In this document: positions 35,194 through 43,473 of the stretch, piece by piece
How positions within the stretch are numbered: the stretch's first letter is position 1
How the letters are laid out: each line of letters starts with the position of its first letter
Program-made: the position numbers and the translations under genes
Notes under the pieces: generated by a model
What the model saw: only the letters and a program-made list of their open reading frames with translations
Database searches by the model: none
What the model was told of the DNA's origin: nothing
Assembly (NCBI GenBank): GCA_016711605.1
Contig: JADJSS010000011.1
Coordinates: 1-64,000, forward strand
Length of the DNA: 64,000 bases
Direction of reading: 5' to 3'
DNA from: Saprospirales bacterium
GTDB lineage: Bacteria; Bacteroidota; Bacteroidia; Chitinophagales; JADIYW01

Positions 35194-36324
35194 TCACGAA
35201 TTCAAAATTTTCACCAGTTTTTCCACCACAATATCCACTTCTTCTTTTGTGTTATGTTTGGAAAACGAAAACCGTATCGGAATTCTGTCTGCATCTTTTT
35301 TCAAAGCAGCAATCACATGCGAGCCGGTTCCTGCGCCGCTGCTGCATGCGCTGCCACCACTCACGCAAATGCCTTCTAGGTCTAACGTAAACAACAGCAT
35401 CATCGAATTATCATTTGGTGGAAACGAAACATTCAGCACCGTGTATAAGCTGCGTTCATCCGTGTTGCCATTAAATTCAACACCTTCAAAATGTTTCAGC
35501 AACTGCGATTTGAAATAGTATTTAAGTTCAAGAATTTTCTTTCTGTCGGTTTCTAAATTATTATAAGCAATCTTTGCAGCTTCAGCCAAACCAACAATAC
35601 CATATACATTTTCCGTACCAGCGCGAAAACCACGCTCTTGTCCACCACCATGAATAAACGATTTCACTTTATTTTGTTTGCGCATATACAAAAAACCAAC
35701 GCCTTTCGGACCGTGAAATTTATGCGCGGCACCTGAAATAAAATCCACATTTATTTTTTGTACATCGAGTTCAAAATGCGCGAAAGTTTGTACCGTATCT
35801 GAATGAAACAATACGTTATGTTCTTTACAAATGGCAGCTATTCTTTCAATATCAGCTAGTGTGCCAATTTCGTTGTTTGCGTGCATTAGCGTCACCAGTG
35901 TTTTTTTATCCGATGATTTTAACAGCAACGACAAATCATCCAAATCAATATTTCCTTGCTCATCAATATTCACTAAATCAACTTGTACTTTCAAAAAATC
36001 TCTGCAAAAATCTACTGTATATTCTACGCAATGATGTTCAATTGGAGAAGTAATGATTCGTTCTACACCAAGATATATAACAGCACCTTTAATTGCCATA
36101 TTATTCGCTTCGGTACCACCAGATGTAAAGATAATTTCTCCAGGTTGCGCATTTATTAAGGCAGCAATCGTTTTTCGAGCTTCTTCAATTGCAGCGCGTG
36201 TATCGCGTCCGTATGAATACACAGAAGACGGATTGCCGAAATGCTCTGCAAAATAAGGCATCATTGCCTCCAAAACATGTGTGTCTAAAGGTGTAGTAGC
36301 AGCGTTATCGAAATAAATTTTCAT
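35194..36324 (-). CDS. Cysteine desulfurase (NifS/IscS-like)
   Basis: 376 residues. The PLP-binding Lys202 is in AAHKFHGPKGVGFLY, and the catalytic Cys327 is in GGSACSSG. EIIFTSGGTEANNMAI and MHANNEIGTL are the other family blocks. The active-site loop is the IscS/NifS (group I) type. The enzyme takes sulfur from cysteine as a persulfide for Fe-S cluster or thio-cofactor synthesis. No iscU or other isc gene is adjacent, so it may serve tRNA thiolation or another route. Confidence 0.93.
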   Translation of the reverse strand: MKIYFDNAATTPLDTHVLEAMMPYFAEHFGNPSSVYSYGRDTRAAIEEARKTIAALINAQPGEIIFTSGGTEANNMAIKGAVIYLGVERIITSPIEHHCVEYTVDFCRDFLKVQVDLVNIDEQGNIDLDDLSLLLKSSDKKTLVTLMHANNEIGTLADIERIAAICKEHNVLFHSDTVQTFAHFELDVQKINVDFISGAAHKFHGPKGVGFLYMRKQNKVKSFIHGGGQERGFRAGTENVYGIVGLAEAAKIAYNNLETDRKKILELKYYFKSQLLKHFEGVEFNGNTDERSLYTVLNVSFPPNDNSMMLLFTLDLEGICVSGGSACSSGAGTGSHVIAALKKDADRIPIRFSFSKHNTKEEVDIVVEKLVKILNS

Positions 36325-36376
36325 TTGCTTTATAAATAGTATGCAAAATTACGAATTTTAAATAATAGTTTAGAAT

Positions 36377-37543
36377 TTACTCAGCAGCGTTTAAAATAAT
36401 ACGAAATGTAGTACCTTTTAATGACGATTCTTTGACAAATATTTTTCCATGATGATATTCTTCAATAATTCTTCGTGCTAAAGTAAGTCCAAGGCCCCAA
36501 CCGCGTTTCTTTGTGCTAAAACCAGGTTCAAAAATTTGATCCACATTATTTTTAGAAATACCTTTTCCAGTGTCCGTAATATCAATATTAATGAAACCAT
36601 CGCGCTCAAAAGCATAAGCGAATATTTCACCTGTATCATCCATCGCATCTAATGCGTTCTTCATTAAATTTTCCAAAACCCATTCAAACAATGGCGGATT
36701 CAGCATCGCAAACAAATTAATATCTGTACCTTCTTTTACATAAATATGTATTTTTTTGGATGCACGTTTTGAAATATAATCAACACCATTTTGCAATACA
36801 TCGATTACTCTGTACGTTTGTAATTCTGGCACCGAACCAATTTTTGAAAAACGCTCTGCAATTAATACTAAACGATCAATATCTTTTTGCATTTCATTAA
36901 ACATTTCATCATCTTCCTGACCACTTAATTTCTCACGCAAAATATCTATCCATGCAGTTAACGAAGACAACGGTGTTCCCAGTTGGTGCGCAGTTTCCTT
37001 AGCCAAACCAACCCAAACCTGGTTCTGTTCAGCGCGCCTTGCTGAAGTGAACGCTGCATAGCTAATAATAAAAAACAAAAAGACTAATGCTAAAACATAA
37101 AACGGATATTTACGAATGGCTACCAACAAATCTGAATCTTTGTAATACAGAAACTGATGTTCATTTTCAGGTAAATGAATATCTATGTATTGATGAATTT
37201 GTTTGAGTTTCACCAATTCTTTTTGCAAATAATCTTTATTTTTTTGGACTTTAATAGAATCAAAATTCTTTTCTGCTAGAATTTCATCTTGTTTATTTGC
37301 CCAAATAACAGGAATATTATTGTTCAATTTAATTTTATCCAATGCTTTTGACAATTCCAGTTCATCAGATGAGTTACTGTTTAAAATTTTATAAGCATAA
37401 GCAATTTCTTCTGCTTTTTTAATTTCTTCTTTCGCGATGGATTGCGCCAGTTTATGCGTGTACCACAACGTAAATGCAATGATGCAAATCGCAAATAAAA
37501 ACAATAAAATTTTCCATCTGTTACGTTGTTGGTAGAAGTTCAT
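36377..37543 (-). CDS. Sensor histidine kinase
   Basis: 388 residues. Transmembrane helices at ~11-28 and ~147-165 enclose a ~115-residue periplasmic sensor rich in charged helices. The phospho-accepting His186 is in AKETAHQLGTPLSS, a variant H-box with Gln-Leu-Gly. The ATPase domain has LENLMKNALDAM (N box), DITDTGKGIS (G1) and GWGLGLTLARRIIEEY (G2). No response regulator is next to it, so it is an orphan kinase in this window. Confidence 0.93.
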   Translation of the reverse strand: MNFYQQRNRWKILLFLFAICIIAFTLWYTHKLAQSIAKEEIKKAEEIAYAYKILNSNSSDELELSKALDKIKLNNNIPVIWANKQDEILAEKNFDSIKVQKNKDYLQKELVKLKQIHQYIDIHLPENEHQFLYYKDSDLLVAIRKYPFYVLALVFLFFIISYAAFTSARRAEQNQVWVGLAKETAHQLGTPLSSLTAWIDILREKLSGQEDDEMFNEMQKDIDRLVLIAERFSKIGSVPELQTYRVIDVLQNGVDYISKRASKKIHIYVKEGTDINLFAMLNPPLFEWVLENLMKNALDAMDDTGEIFAYAFERDGFINIDITDTGKGISKNNVDQIFEPGFSTKKRGWGLGLTLARRIIEEYHHGKIFVKESSLKGTTFRIILNAAE

Positions 37544-37571
37544 TTTGTATAAAATTAATCAAAAGAAATAA

Positions 37572-37607
37572 AAAAAAGAACAATGCGTAAAACACATTGT
37601 TCTTTTG
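37572..37607 (-). terminator. Terminator of the nfeD-floA operon
   Basis: On the minus strand AAAGAACAATG and its complement flank a 9-nt loop, followed by a T-run. It lies 28 nt past the floA stop. Confidence 0.8.
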
Positions 37608-37634
37608 ATATAAAACGAACATTCGTTGTTGTTA

Positions 37635-38618
37635 TTATTCGGCTGCTGTTGATTTATTTTCGTCAGCTAATGAATCGCGCATTTTGGTATCTGCTTTTAC
37701 GTTTTCCATTTTGTAATAATCCATGATTCCAAGTTTTCCAGATCTGAATGCTTCTGCAATCGCTAATGGAATTTGCGCTTCAGCATCAATTACTTTCGCT
37801 CTTGATTCTTGCGCTTTGGCTTTCATTTCGTGTTCTAATGCAATCGCCATTGCTCGTCGTTCCTCAGCTTTTGCCTGTGCAATATTTTTATCAGCATTTG
37901 CCTGATCCATTTGTAGGTAAGCACCAATATTTTTTCCAACATCAATATCTGCAATATCAATTGAAAGAATCTCGAAAGCTGTACCACTATCCAACCCTTT
38001 ATGTAATACTAATTTTGAAATGGTATCCGGATTTTCCATCACTGTTTTATGACTTTCAGCAGAACCTATTGATGTTACAATACCTTCACCAATACGCGCT
38101 AAAACCGTTTCTTCACCAGCACCACCAACGAATTGTTTAATGTTTGCACGCACCGTTACACGCGCACGCGTAATTAACTGAATACCATCTTTAGCAACTG
38201 CTGTTACTGGTGGCGATTCAATTACTTTTGGATTTACGCACATTTGTACTGCTTGCAACACATCACGACCAGCTAAATCGATTGCAGTTGCTTCTTTAAA
38301 CGTTAAAGGAATATTTGCTTTATCTGCTGAAATCAACGCGTTTATTACGTTATTTATTTTTCCACCTGCTAAATAGTGCGCTTCCAAATCATTACGAGAA
38401 ACCTGCAAACCTGCTTTAGTTGCTGTAATCAAACTATTCACGATAATTTGAGGTGGCACACGACGCAATTGCATAAAGAATAATTGAAAAAATCCAATAT
38501 CTACATTAGATAATTTGGCAGAAATCCACATGCCTATGTATTTCATAAACATCATAAAAAAGATAAGTATAAATACTAAAAGTACAATACTGATAATGGT
38601 AAGAAAAGAACCTGACAT
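37635..38618 (-). CDS. floA: Flotillin-like protein FloA
   Basis: 327 residues. An N-terminal hydrophobic segment (~6-30) is followed by the conserved block GMWISAKLSNVDIGFFQL, a membrane-associated re-entrant helix. The PHB-type domain includes RARVTVRANIKQFVGGAGE, with EETVLARIGEG following it. A long Ala/Glu-rich helix follows (ADKNIAQAKAEERRAMAIAL). FloA organises membrane microdomains. The nfeD-like gene directly upstream is its usual partner, here 66 nt away on the same strand. Confidence 0.93.
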   Translation of the reverse strand: MSGSFLTIISIVLLVFILIFFMMFMKYIGMWISAKLSNVDIGFFQLFFMQLRRVPPQIIVNSLITATKAGLQVSRNDLEAHYLAGGKINNVINALISADKANIPLTFKEATAIDLAGRDVLQAVQMCVNPKVIESPPVTAVAKDGIQLITRARVTVRANIKQFVGGAGEETVLARIGEGIVTSIGSAESHKTVMENPDTISKLVLHKGLDSGTAFEILSIDIADIDVGKNIGAYLQMDQANADKNIAQAKAEERRAMAIALEHEMKAKAQESRAKVIDAEAQIPLAIAEAFRSGKLGIMDYYKMENVKADTKMRDSLADENKSTAAE

Positions 38619-38684
38619 AGTTTTTAATTAATGAATTATAGAATTAATGAGTTTGAATTGAACTGATGAAATTAAGCATAATAT

Positions 38685-39146
38685 TTATACTTTTTGAACA
38701 TAAATTTTATTGTCTTTGATTTGATGTACTTCAACGGCTTCATTCGCATCAATAAAACCATTAAAAGACCAAATTGTAATTTTATCGTTATTGAAAATTG
38801 CTTTTCCTTCTGGTCGTAAATCTGTAATGGTTATACCTTTGTCACCAACTTTTAAACCAAAATCTGAAAATATATTTACTTTTCCATCACTTGTTTGTTG
38901 CATCGCCATTTTACTTTTCGATATTCTATCCGAACCAAAATACAACAAGCAACCGTTAATGATAAACGCGCCAAATAAGCATAAAGTTCCTGTATTGAAT
39001 CCAAATATTTTATAAGCAAAAAACAAACCTACCACAGTAGTTATTAATCCAACCTTGCCTAAAATGCCAGATGGAAATAAAAAAACTTCAGCTACAAATA
39101 ATAAGATGCCAAAAAACAAGATAGAGAATACTAAAACAGGTGTCAT
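38685..39146 (-). CDS. NfeD-like protein
   Basis: 153 residues. The first ~80 residues have three closely packed hydrophobic helices (ILFFGILLFVAEVFLFPSG and so on). The C-terminal ~65 residues form the soluble OB-fold NfeD domain (VGDKGITITDLRPEGKAIF). It lacks the ClpP-like protease domain, so it is the short form. NfeD partners flotillins. Here it is the first gene of the pair with floA. Confidence 0.85.
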   Translation of the reverse strand: MTPVLVFSILFFGILLFVAEVFLFPSGILGKVGLITTVVGLFFAYKIFGFNTGTLCLFGAFIINGCLLYFGSDRISKSKMAMQQTSDGKVNIFSDFGLKVGDKGITITDLRPEGKAIFNNDKITIWSFNGFIDANEAVEVHQIKDNKIYVQKV

Positions 39147-39220
39147 TCTTTTAATTTTAAATCATAACACAAATTGACGAAAAAAAATTCAATTAAATGA
39201 AACTTTATTTATTTAGTTAG

Positions 39221-39412
39221 TTATCTTCTAACTACAATAAAAATTTGTTTTCCAGATTCAGGATCAGATACAACATCAACAACATTTCCGTAATCTTTAT
39301 CTTCAGATGAAATTTTATGAATGACATCAGCATCATTTACTTTATTACAAGCTACTAAAAATAGCAGTGTCAAAAAGGTTATTATGTTTCTAAGAGTGAG
39401 TAACTTTGCCAT
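39221..39412 (-). CDS. Small predicted lipoprotein
   Basis: 63 residues from the ATG at 39412 (MAKLLTLRN). Upstream codons are open but overlap the divergent rlmH leader. The signal ends in LLFLVACNK (lipobox Cys). The mature part of ~40 residues is acidic, with DYGNVVDVVSDPESGKQIF. No function recognised. It is divergent from rlmH. Confidence 0.5.
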   Translation of the reverse strand: MAKLLTLRNIITFLTLLFLVACNKVNDADVIHKISSEDKDYGNVVDVVSDPESGKQIFIVVRR

Positions 39413-39485
39413 GCTCTTAGATTTATTAGTACAAATTACGATTAAATTTAATATAAAGCAAGGGTTTGGTAAAAAAAATATGCAC

Positions 39486-39953
39486 ATGAAAATAGAAATT
39501 TGGTGGATTGGCAAAACCTTTCAGGATTTTACAAAAAAAGGATACGATGAATTTTTGAAACGCATTCAAAAATTTACTTCAGTGGAAATTGTAGAGATTG
39601 CAGATATAAAAGGACAAACCAATCCAAAATCTATTAAAAATTTAGAAGCGGAAAAAATACTTTCAAAACTAAAAAGCGATGATTTTTTAATTTTGTTAGA
39701 TGAAAAAGGCAAGCAGTTTTCATCTGTTGAATTTGCCGATTTTATTCAGCAAAAAGACAATCAAGCTATAAAGAAGATTATTTTTTTAATTGGTGGCGCG
39801 TATGGTTTTGATGATAAGATTTATGAAAGAGCAAATGCACAATTGTCTTTATCAAAAATGACGTATTCGCATCAACTGATTCGATTGATTTTTATGGAAC
39901 AGTTGTATCGTGCTTATACAATTATACATGGTTTTCCATATCATAATGAGTAA
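39486..39953 (+). CDS. rlmH: 23S rRNA (pseudouridine-1915-N3)-methyltransferase RlmH
   Basis: 155 residues from the ATG at 39486 (MKIEIWWIGKT), the family's normal length. The longer open frame from 39321 adds 55 residues that are not family-like and overlap the lipoprotein gene. The SPOUT trefoil-knot motif is visible as FLIGGAYGFDDKIYERA, then LSLSKMTYSHQLIRLIFMEQ and LYRAYTIIHGFPYH. RlmH methylates pseudouridine in helix 69 of the large ribosomal subunit. Confidence 0.95.
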   Translation: MKIEIWWIGKTFQDFTKKGYDEFLKRIQKFTSVEIVEIADIKGQTNPKSIKNLEAEKILSKLKSDDFLILLDEKGKQFSSVEFADFIQQKDNQAIKKIIFLIGGAYGFDDKIYERANAQLSLSKMTYSHQLIRLIFMEQLYRAYTIIHGFPYHNE

Positions 39954-39985
39954 CAAAGTGAAGGTGATAGTGAAAGTGAAAATGA

Positions 39986-40951
39986 TTACAAAACATCAAT
40001 AACTTTCTGCATATCCAATTCATTCATGCATTTAAAATGATTTTTTGGACAAGCAGACAAGCCGTGTTTGTGGCAAGGTCGGCACGATTGATAGGTATTT
40101 TCTATCATTACATTTTGTGATGCATTGGTGTTGTATGGTGTAAAACCTAAGCGTTTTTCTGTTCCGCCAAAAATCGAAATAATACGTTTATTCAACGCAG
40201 CAGCTATGTGCATCATTCCTGTGTCACCTGTAATCACAAACTTTGCTTTCTTGATTATAGATGCAGATTGGTTGATGTTGAATTTTCCGCAGGCATTGTA
40301 AATTTTAAAATTATCGATTGCTTCTAATTGTGTACCTGTGTAAGCATCTTCCAAACCACCAATCAGCATAATTGGAATCGTGATTTTTTCGCACAATTCT
40401 TTCAGTTTATCTAAAGGAATAGTTTTGGTGAAATGCTTTGCACCAACTACAATCACGCAGAAACCAGCCAAATGTGTGAATGGCAAATTCGCTGGTGGAA
40501 TCTCATCTTTTTCAGGAATAAAATAATCCAACCCTTTTCCATCATTGATAACATTCAGTTTTTTTAAAGCAGAAAAATATCGATCAACAACATGATTATT
40601 CAGTAAATTAATTTTGAATGTAGTTAATAAAAATCGTTTGAATCGTTGTTTATTATAACGAACCGTTTTTGTTTTTAAAGCTGATGAAACCTGATGCGAA
40701 CGAATGTTATCATGCAAATCAATTATCAAATCATATTTTTCTTCTTTTAGTTGATTTATAACTTCTGAAACCTCCTTTTCAATGGTATAGATTTTTGACA
40801 GAAATGGATTGGAACTTAAAATTTCTTTAAACGAATTTTTAGTCAAATAATGCACTTCACTGTTTGCTAATTGATTTTTAACACAACGAATCATTGGACT
40901 TGTCAAAACAATATCGCCAATAGATGAGAAACGTATGATTAGAATTTTCAT
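39986..40951 (-). CDS. Glycosyltransferase family 9 (heptosyltransferase-like)
   Basis: 321 residues. The N-terminal ILIIRFSSIGDIVLTSPMIR and the C-terminal KKAKFVITGDTGMMHIAAAL are the GT9 hallmarks. IISIFGGTEKRLGFTPY lies near the nucleotide-sugar site. Near the C-terminus QSCRPCHKHGLSACPKNH adds four Cys as in many GT9 enzymes. Such enzymes add heptose or related sugars to the LPS inner core. The neighbours give no LPS operon context. Confidence 0.9.
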   Translation of the reverse strand: MKILIIRFSSIGDIVLTSPMIRCVKNQLANSEVHYLTKNSFKEILSSNPFLSKIYTIEKEVSEVINQLKEEKYDLIIDLHDNIRSHQVSSALKTKTVRYNKQRFKRFLLTTFKINLLNNHVVDRYFSALKKLNVINDGKGLDYFIPEKDEIPPANLPFTHLAGFCVIVVGAKHFTKTIPLDKLKELCEKITIPIMLIGGLEDAYTGTQLEAIDNFKIYNACGKFNINQSASIIKKAKFVITGDTGMMHIAAALNKRIISIFGGTEKRLGFTPYNTNASQNVMIENTYQSCRPCHKHGLSACPKNHFKCMNELDMQKVIDVL

Positions 40952-40952
40952 T

Positions 40953-41074
40953 TTAGTAGTACGTATTTAGTAGTGCGTATAGCGTATTCATTTAAAGAAA
41001 TAAACAATAAAAAATTTTTATTTTACAGATTATAAGTATTGGCATCGGACTACTCCATACGAAATACGCTATAC
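40953..41074. repeat. Inverted element of TAGTAGTACGTAT-like units
   Basis: GTATAGCGTATT (40977-40988) and AATACGCTATAC (41063-41074) are perfectly inverted. Left of the first, TTAGTAGTACGTATT and TAGTAGTGCGTAT repeat directly, and the right side carries the loosely matching ACTACTCCATACGA. It fills the space between the glycosyltransferase gene and the carbonic anhydrase gene and reaches into the latter's last codons. Confidence 0.5.
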
Positions 41075-41581
41075 CAAGTACTTTTTTGCTTCTTTTAAAT
41101 ATTCTTCCACACCAAGAAGTACATTTGATTTCACACTTTCTAATGGCAATATTTTTATCACTTTTCCAGGTGTACCTAAAACCATGCTACCATCTGGAAC
41201 CACCATATTTTCTGTTACTAATGCATGTGCACCAATAATACAACCGTTACCAATTTTTGCTCCGTTTAAAATCGTAGCACGCATTCCAATCAAATTAAAA
41301 TCGCCAATAGTAGAACCATGAATAATTGCGCCGTGACCAATCACATTGTCTTCGCCAATAATTATTGGACTTCCATGATCAACATGCATGATTACACCTT
41401 CTTGTACATTGGTGCGTTTTCCAATACTAATTTTATCAAAATCGGCACGCAACACTGCACCAAACCAAACAGAAACATCATCATGCAACTCAACATCACC
41501 TAAAACACGTGCTGTATCTGCAACAAAAACATTTTTGTGTTTAATTACTTTTGATTCTAATTGCTGTTGGTATGCTGACAT
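41069..41581 (-). CDS. Gamma-carbonic anhydrase-like hexapeptide-repeat protein (YrdA/PaaY)
   Basis: 170 residues from the ATG at 41581 (MSAYQQQLES). The frame is open further upstream, but that part is AT-rich and overlaps the divergent gene. The left-handed beta-helix repeats are visible (VFVADTARVLGDVELHD, later VIMHVDHGSPIIIGEDNVIG). The three His residues expected to bind metal are in MHVDHG and HGAIIHG. The family includes gamma carbonic anhydrases and related proteins of unsettled activity. Confidence 0.9.
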   Translation of the reverse strand: MSAYQQQLESKVIKHKNVFVADTARVLGDVELHDDVSVWFGAVLRADFDKISIGKRTNVQEGVIMHVDHGSPIIIGEDNVIGHGAIIHGSTIGDFNLIGMRATILNGAKIGNGCIIGAHALVTENMVVPDGSMVLGTPGKVIKILPLESVKSNVLLGVEEYLKEAKKYLV

Positions 41582-41625
41582 TTTTATTTTTTTGTAAATG
41601 TAGGTATTTTTGGTATTTTTATAAA

Positions 41626-42435
41626 ATGAGAAAATTACTATTCGTTTTAACCGTTTTATTTCTAAGTAAAAATGCAATTGCACAAGATACAGCCATCTTT
41701 CATTTTGCAACCACACGTGGCTCCAATGCAGAAGGAAACTTACTAGTTCCAAAAGGAAAAGCACAAGTTGAAGTTGGTGTTACTTATAATTATTTTAAAA
41801 ATTATCATGAAATACAAGCACCGAATTTTTTATTAAAATACGGAATCAGTAATTATTTTGAGTTTAGAATAAATGGCGATGCTACAACATATAAAACTGA
41901 AACCTATAAAGAAACTGGTTTGCATCCAATTTATTTAGGTATGAAAATTAAAATGATTGATGCAAAAAGGTACGCGCCAGGCAGCTCATTTATTGGTGGT
42001 TTGAGCGTAAATATAATTTCGACGAAAAATTTCAGAACAAAATACGTGGCACCATATTTTAAAATAGTGATGGAACAATATTTACCAAAGAATTTTGGAA
42101 TGATTTATAATTATGGTTTATTCTGGAATGGTGAAGATGCAAAGCCAACGTATAATTTTGCAGTAGCTACAAATTATACTAAAGTAATTGGCAAACCAAG
42201 TTCGAAGCATCAACAAATGAAATTATTTTTAGAAGTATTTGGTTTCTATCCACAAGGCCAGAAATTTGATGTGCGTGGTAATCTTGGCTTTGCTTATTTA
42301 TTTAATAAATGGTTGCAATTTGATTTTTCTGCAGGTGCTGGTTTCTTAAAAACTTCACCAAGATTTATTTGTTCTAGTGGTTTGGTTTTTAGATTTATTA
42401 AAACGAAAGAAGAGAAAACTGAAAAGAAGAAATAG
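41626..42435 (+). CDS. Outer-membrane beta-barrel protein (phenol-degradation MetA-like transporter family)
   Basis: 269 residues from the ATG at 41626. The frame runs upstream to 41551, but the signal peptide (MRKLLFVLTVLFLSKN, then AIAQ) begins here. The first mature segment FHFATTRGSNAEGNLLVPKG followed by QVEVGVTYNYF is close to the putative MetA-pathway outer-membrane family. Alternating strands continue to the last FICSSGLVFRF. Members are thought to be porin-like channels. The substrate is unknown. A REP-like element follows directly after the stop. Confidence 0.75.
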   Translation: MRKLLFVLTVLFLSKNAIAQDTAIFHFATTRGSNAEGNLLVPKGKAQVEVGVTYNYFKNYHEIQAPNFLLKYGISNYFEFRINGDATTYKTETYKETGLHPIYLGMKIKMIDAKRYAPGSSFIGGLSVNIISTKNFRTKYVAPYFKIVMEQYLPKNFGMIYNYGLFWNGEDAKPTYNFAVATNYTKVIGKPSSKHQQMKLFLEVFGFYPQGQKFDVRGNLGFAYLFNKWLQFDFSAGAGFLKTSPRFICSSGLVFRFIKTKEEKTEKKK

Positions 42436-42520
42436 ATTCTGAAACAAGTTCAGAATGACAGCGTCGCGGCACTGTGACGCTGAACCTAGTCGCTGTCATG
42501 ACGTTCCGAGAATTCGGAAT
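42436..42520. repeat. REP-like palindromic element
   Basis: ATTCTGAAACAAGTTCAGAAT (42436-42456) is an 8-bp-arm palindrome. It is followed by TGACAGCG..CGCTGTCA (42456-42463 / 42491-42498), which encloses GCGTC..GACGC, and by TTCCGAGAATTCGGAA (42504-42519). The nested stems and the TGAAACAAGTTCAG core resemble REP/BIME-type elements found in many genomes. No REP-associated transposase is in the window. Confidence 0.65.
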
Positions 42521-42602
42521 TATTTCGACATCTTTATCTTAAAACTAAAATTGATTTTCAAAACTTAATTTGATTTTCAAATTCTTTTTTCTAACTTTAA
42601 AT

Positions 42603-42794
42603 ATGAACCATAAATTACTGATCTACCTAAGCATCTTGCTTTTATGTACTTTTTGTACTAAAGAAAAGCAGCCATCTTTATCAGAACAACATATACAGAT
42701 TGTTGGCGAAGGCACAACTTTTTATACAGATGAAGATTATAATTTGCTGTTAGAATTAACTGATACGTCAAAATTTATAGCATTGTTGAATTAA
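42603..42794 (+). CDS. Small predicted lipoprotein
   Basis: 63 residues from the ATG at 42603 (MNHKLLIYLSILLL). The signal ends in LLCTFCTKEK, where the last Cys is the lipobox residue. The mature part is acidic (GEGTTFYTDEDYNLLLEL). No function recognised. It ends 8 nt before the DUF5995 gene and is probably co-transcribed with it. Confidence 0.55.
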   Translation: MNHKLLIYLSILLLCTFCTKEKQPSLSEQHIQIVGEGTTFYTDEDYNLLLELTDTSKFIALLN

Positions 42795-42802
42795 AATACA
42801 GC

Positions 42803-43471
42803 ATGAATAATTTGACTGCTATTTTAAATAAATACCACGACAGAGTTGGCGCGTTTCCTACTTTATATAATGTGGTAACCAATGTTGCTTATCAAACTTT
42901 ATCTACTTCAACATCAGTGCATGCGCCAGAAGGCAAAGCATTTATGAATGAATTTGCCAAACATTTTATTCGCAATTTGCATTCGTACTTATTAGGTGAA
43001 ACCATTGAACCAGCGTGGAATAATTATTTTATAAGAGTTGCTGAAAACCGAAATACCATTTTGCATTTAGCACTTTCAGGCATCAATGCACATATTACTT
43101 ATGACATTCCTTTTGTGTTAGATAATATTAAAGCACAACCAGAATTTGAAGCAGATTTTGTTGAGTATACTGATTTCATTGCGGCAACCTATCCAGCTGC
43201 ATCATTAGAATTAAACAAACAATATGGTGTTCAAAATGCAGATAATGTTTTTCAATTATTTGAATTAGGAAAAGCAATAGACAATGTGAAAGGCATTGGT
43301 TTTACTACACATTTGGCAATTGACATCTTGCGAACTGAATCATGGAATCGTGGAATGAATTTGGTTCAACACAAATTAAGTATACAACAAATGAATGGAA
43401 TTTGCTGGCAATCTTTCAGAGATAGAGAAAAATTAATTCAGTTCTTTGATGATCAAAAATTGTTGTTTTAG
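42803..43471 (+). CDS. DUF5995 family protein
   Basis: 222 residues, helical, no signal peptide. It shows the pattern seen in DUF5995: FPTLYNVVTNVAYQTL, then LALSGINAHITYDIPFVLD and DIAIDILRTESWNR-like RTESWNRGMNLVQ. His and Asp residues in GINAHITYD may be functional. The family has no assigned function. It follows a small lipoprotein and converges with a helical unknown gene, whose stop is 2 nt away. Confidence 0.65.
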   Translation: MNNLTAILNKYHDRVGAFPTLYNVVTNVAYQTLSTSTSVHAPEGKAFMNEFAKHFIRNLHSYLLGETIEPAWNNYFIRVAENRNTILHLALSGINAHITYDIPFVLDNIKAQPEFEADFVEYTDFIAATYPAASLELNKQYGVQNADNVFQLFELGKAIDNVKGIGFTTHLAIDILRTESWNRGMNLVQHKLSIQQMNGICWQSFRDREKLIQFFDDQKLLF

Positions 43472-43473
43472 TT

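Noticed and set aside
37748..38140. 130-residue plus-strand frame opposite floA
   Set aside because: Antisense shadow of a conserved gene; Leu/Gln/His-rich composition is typical of such shadows.
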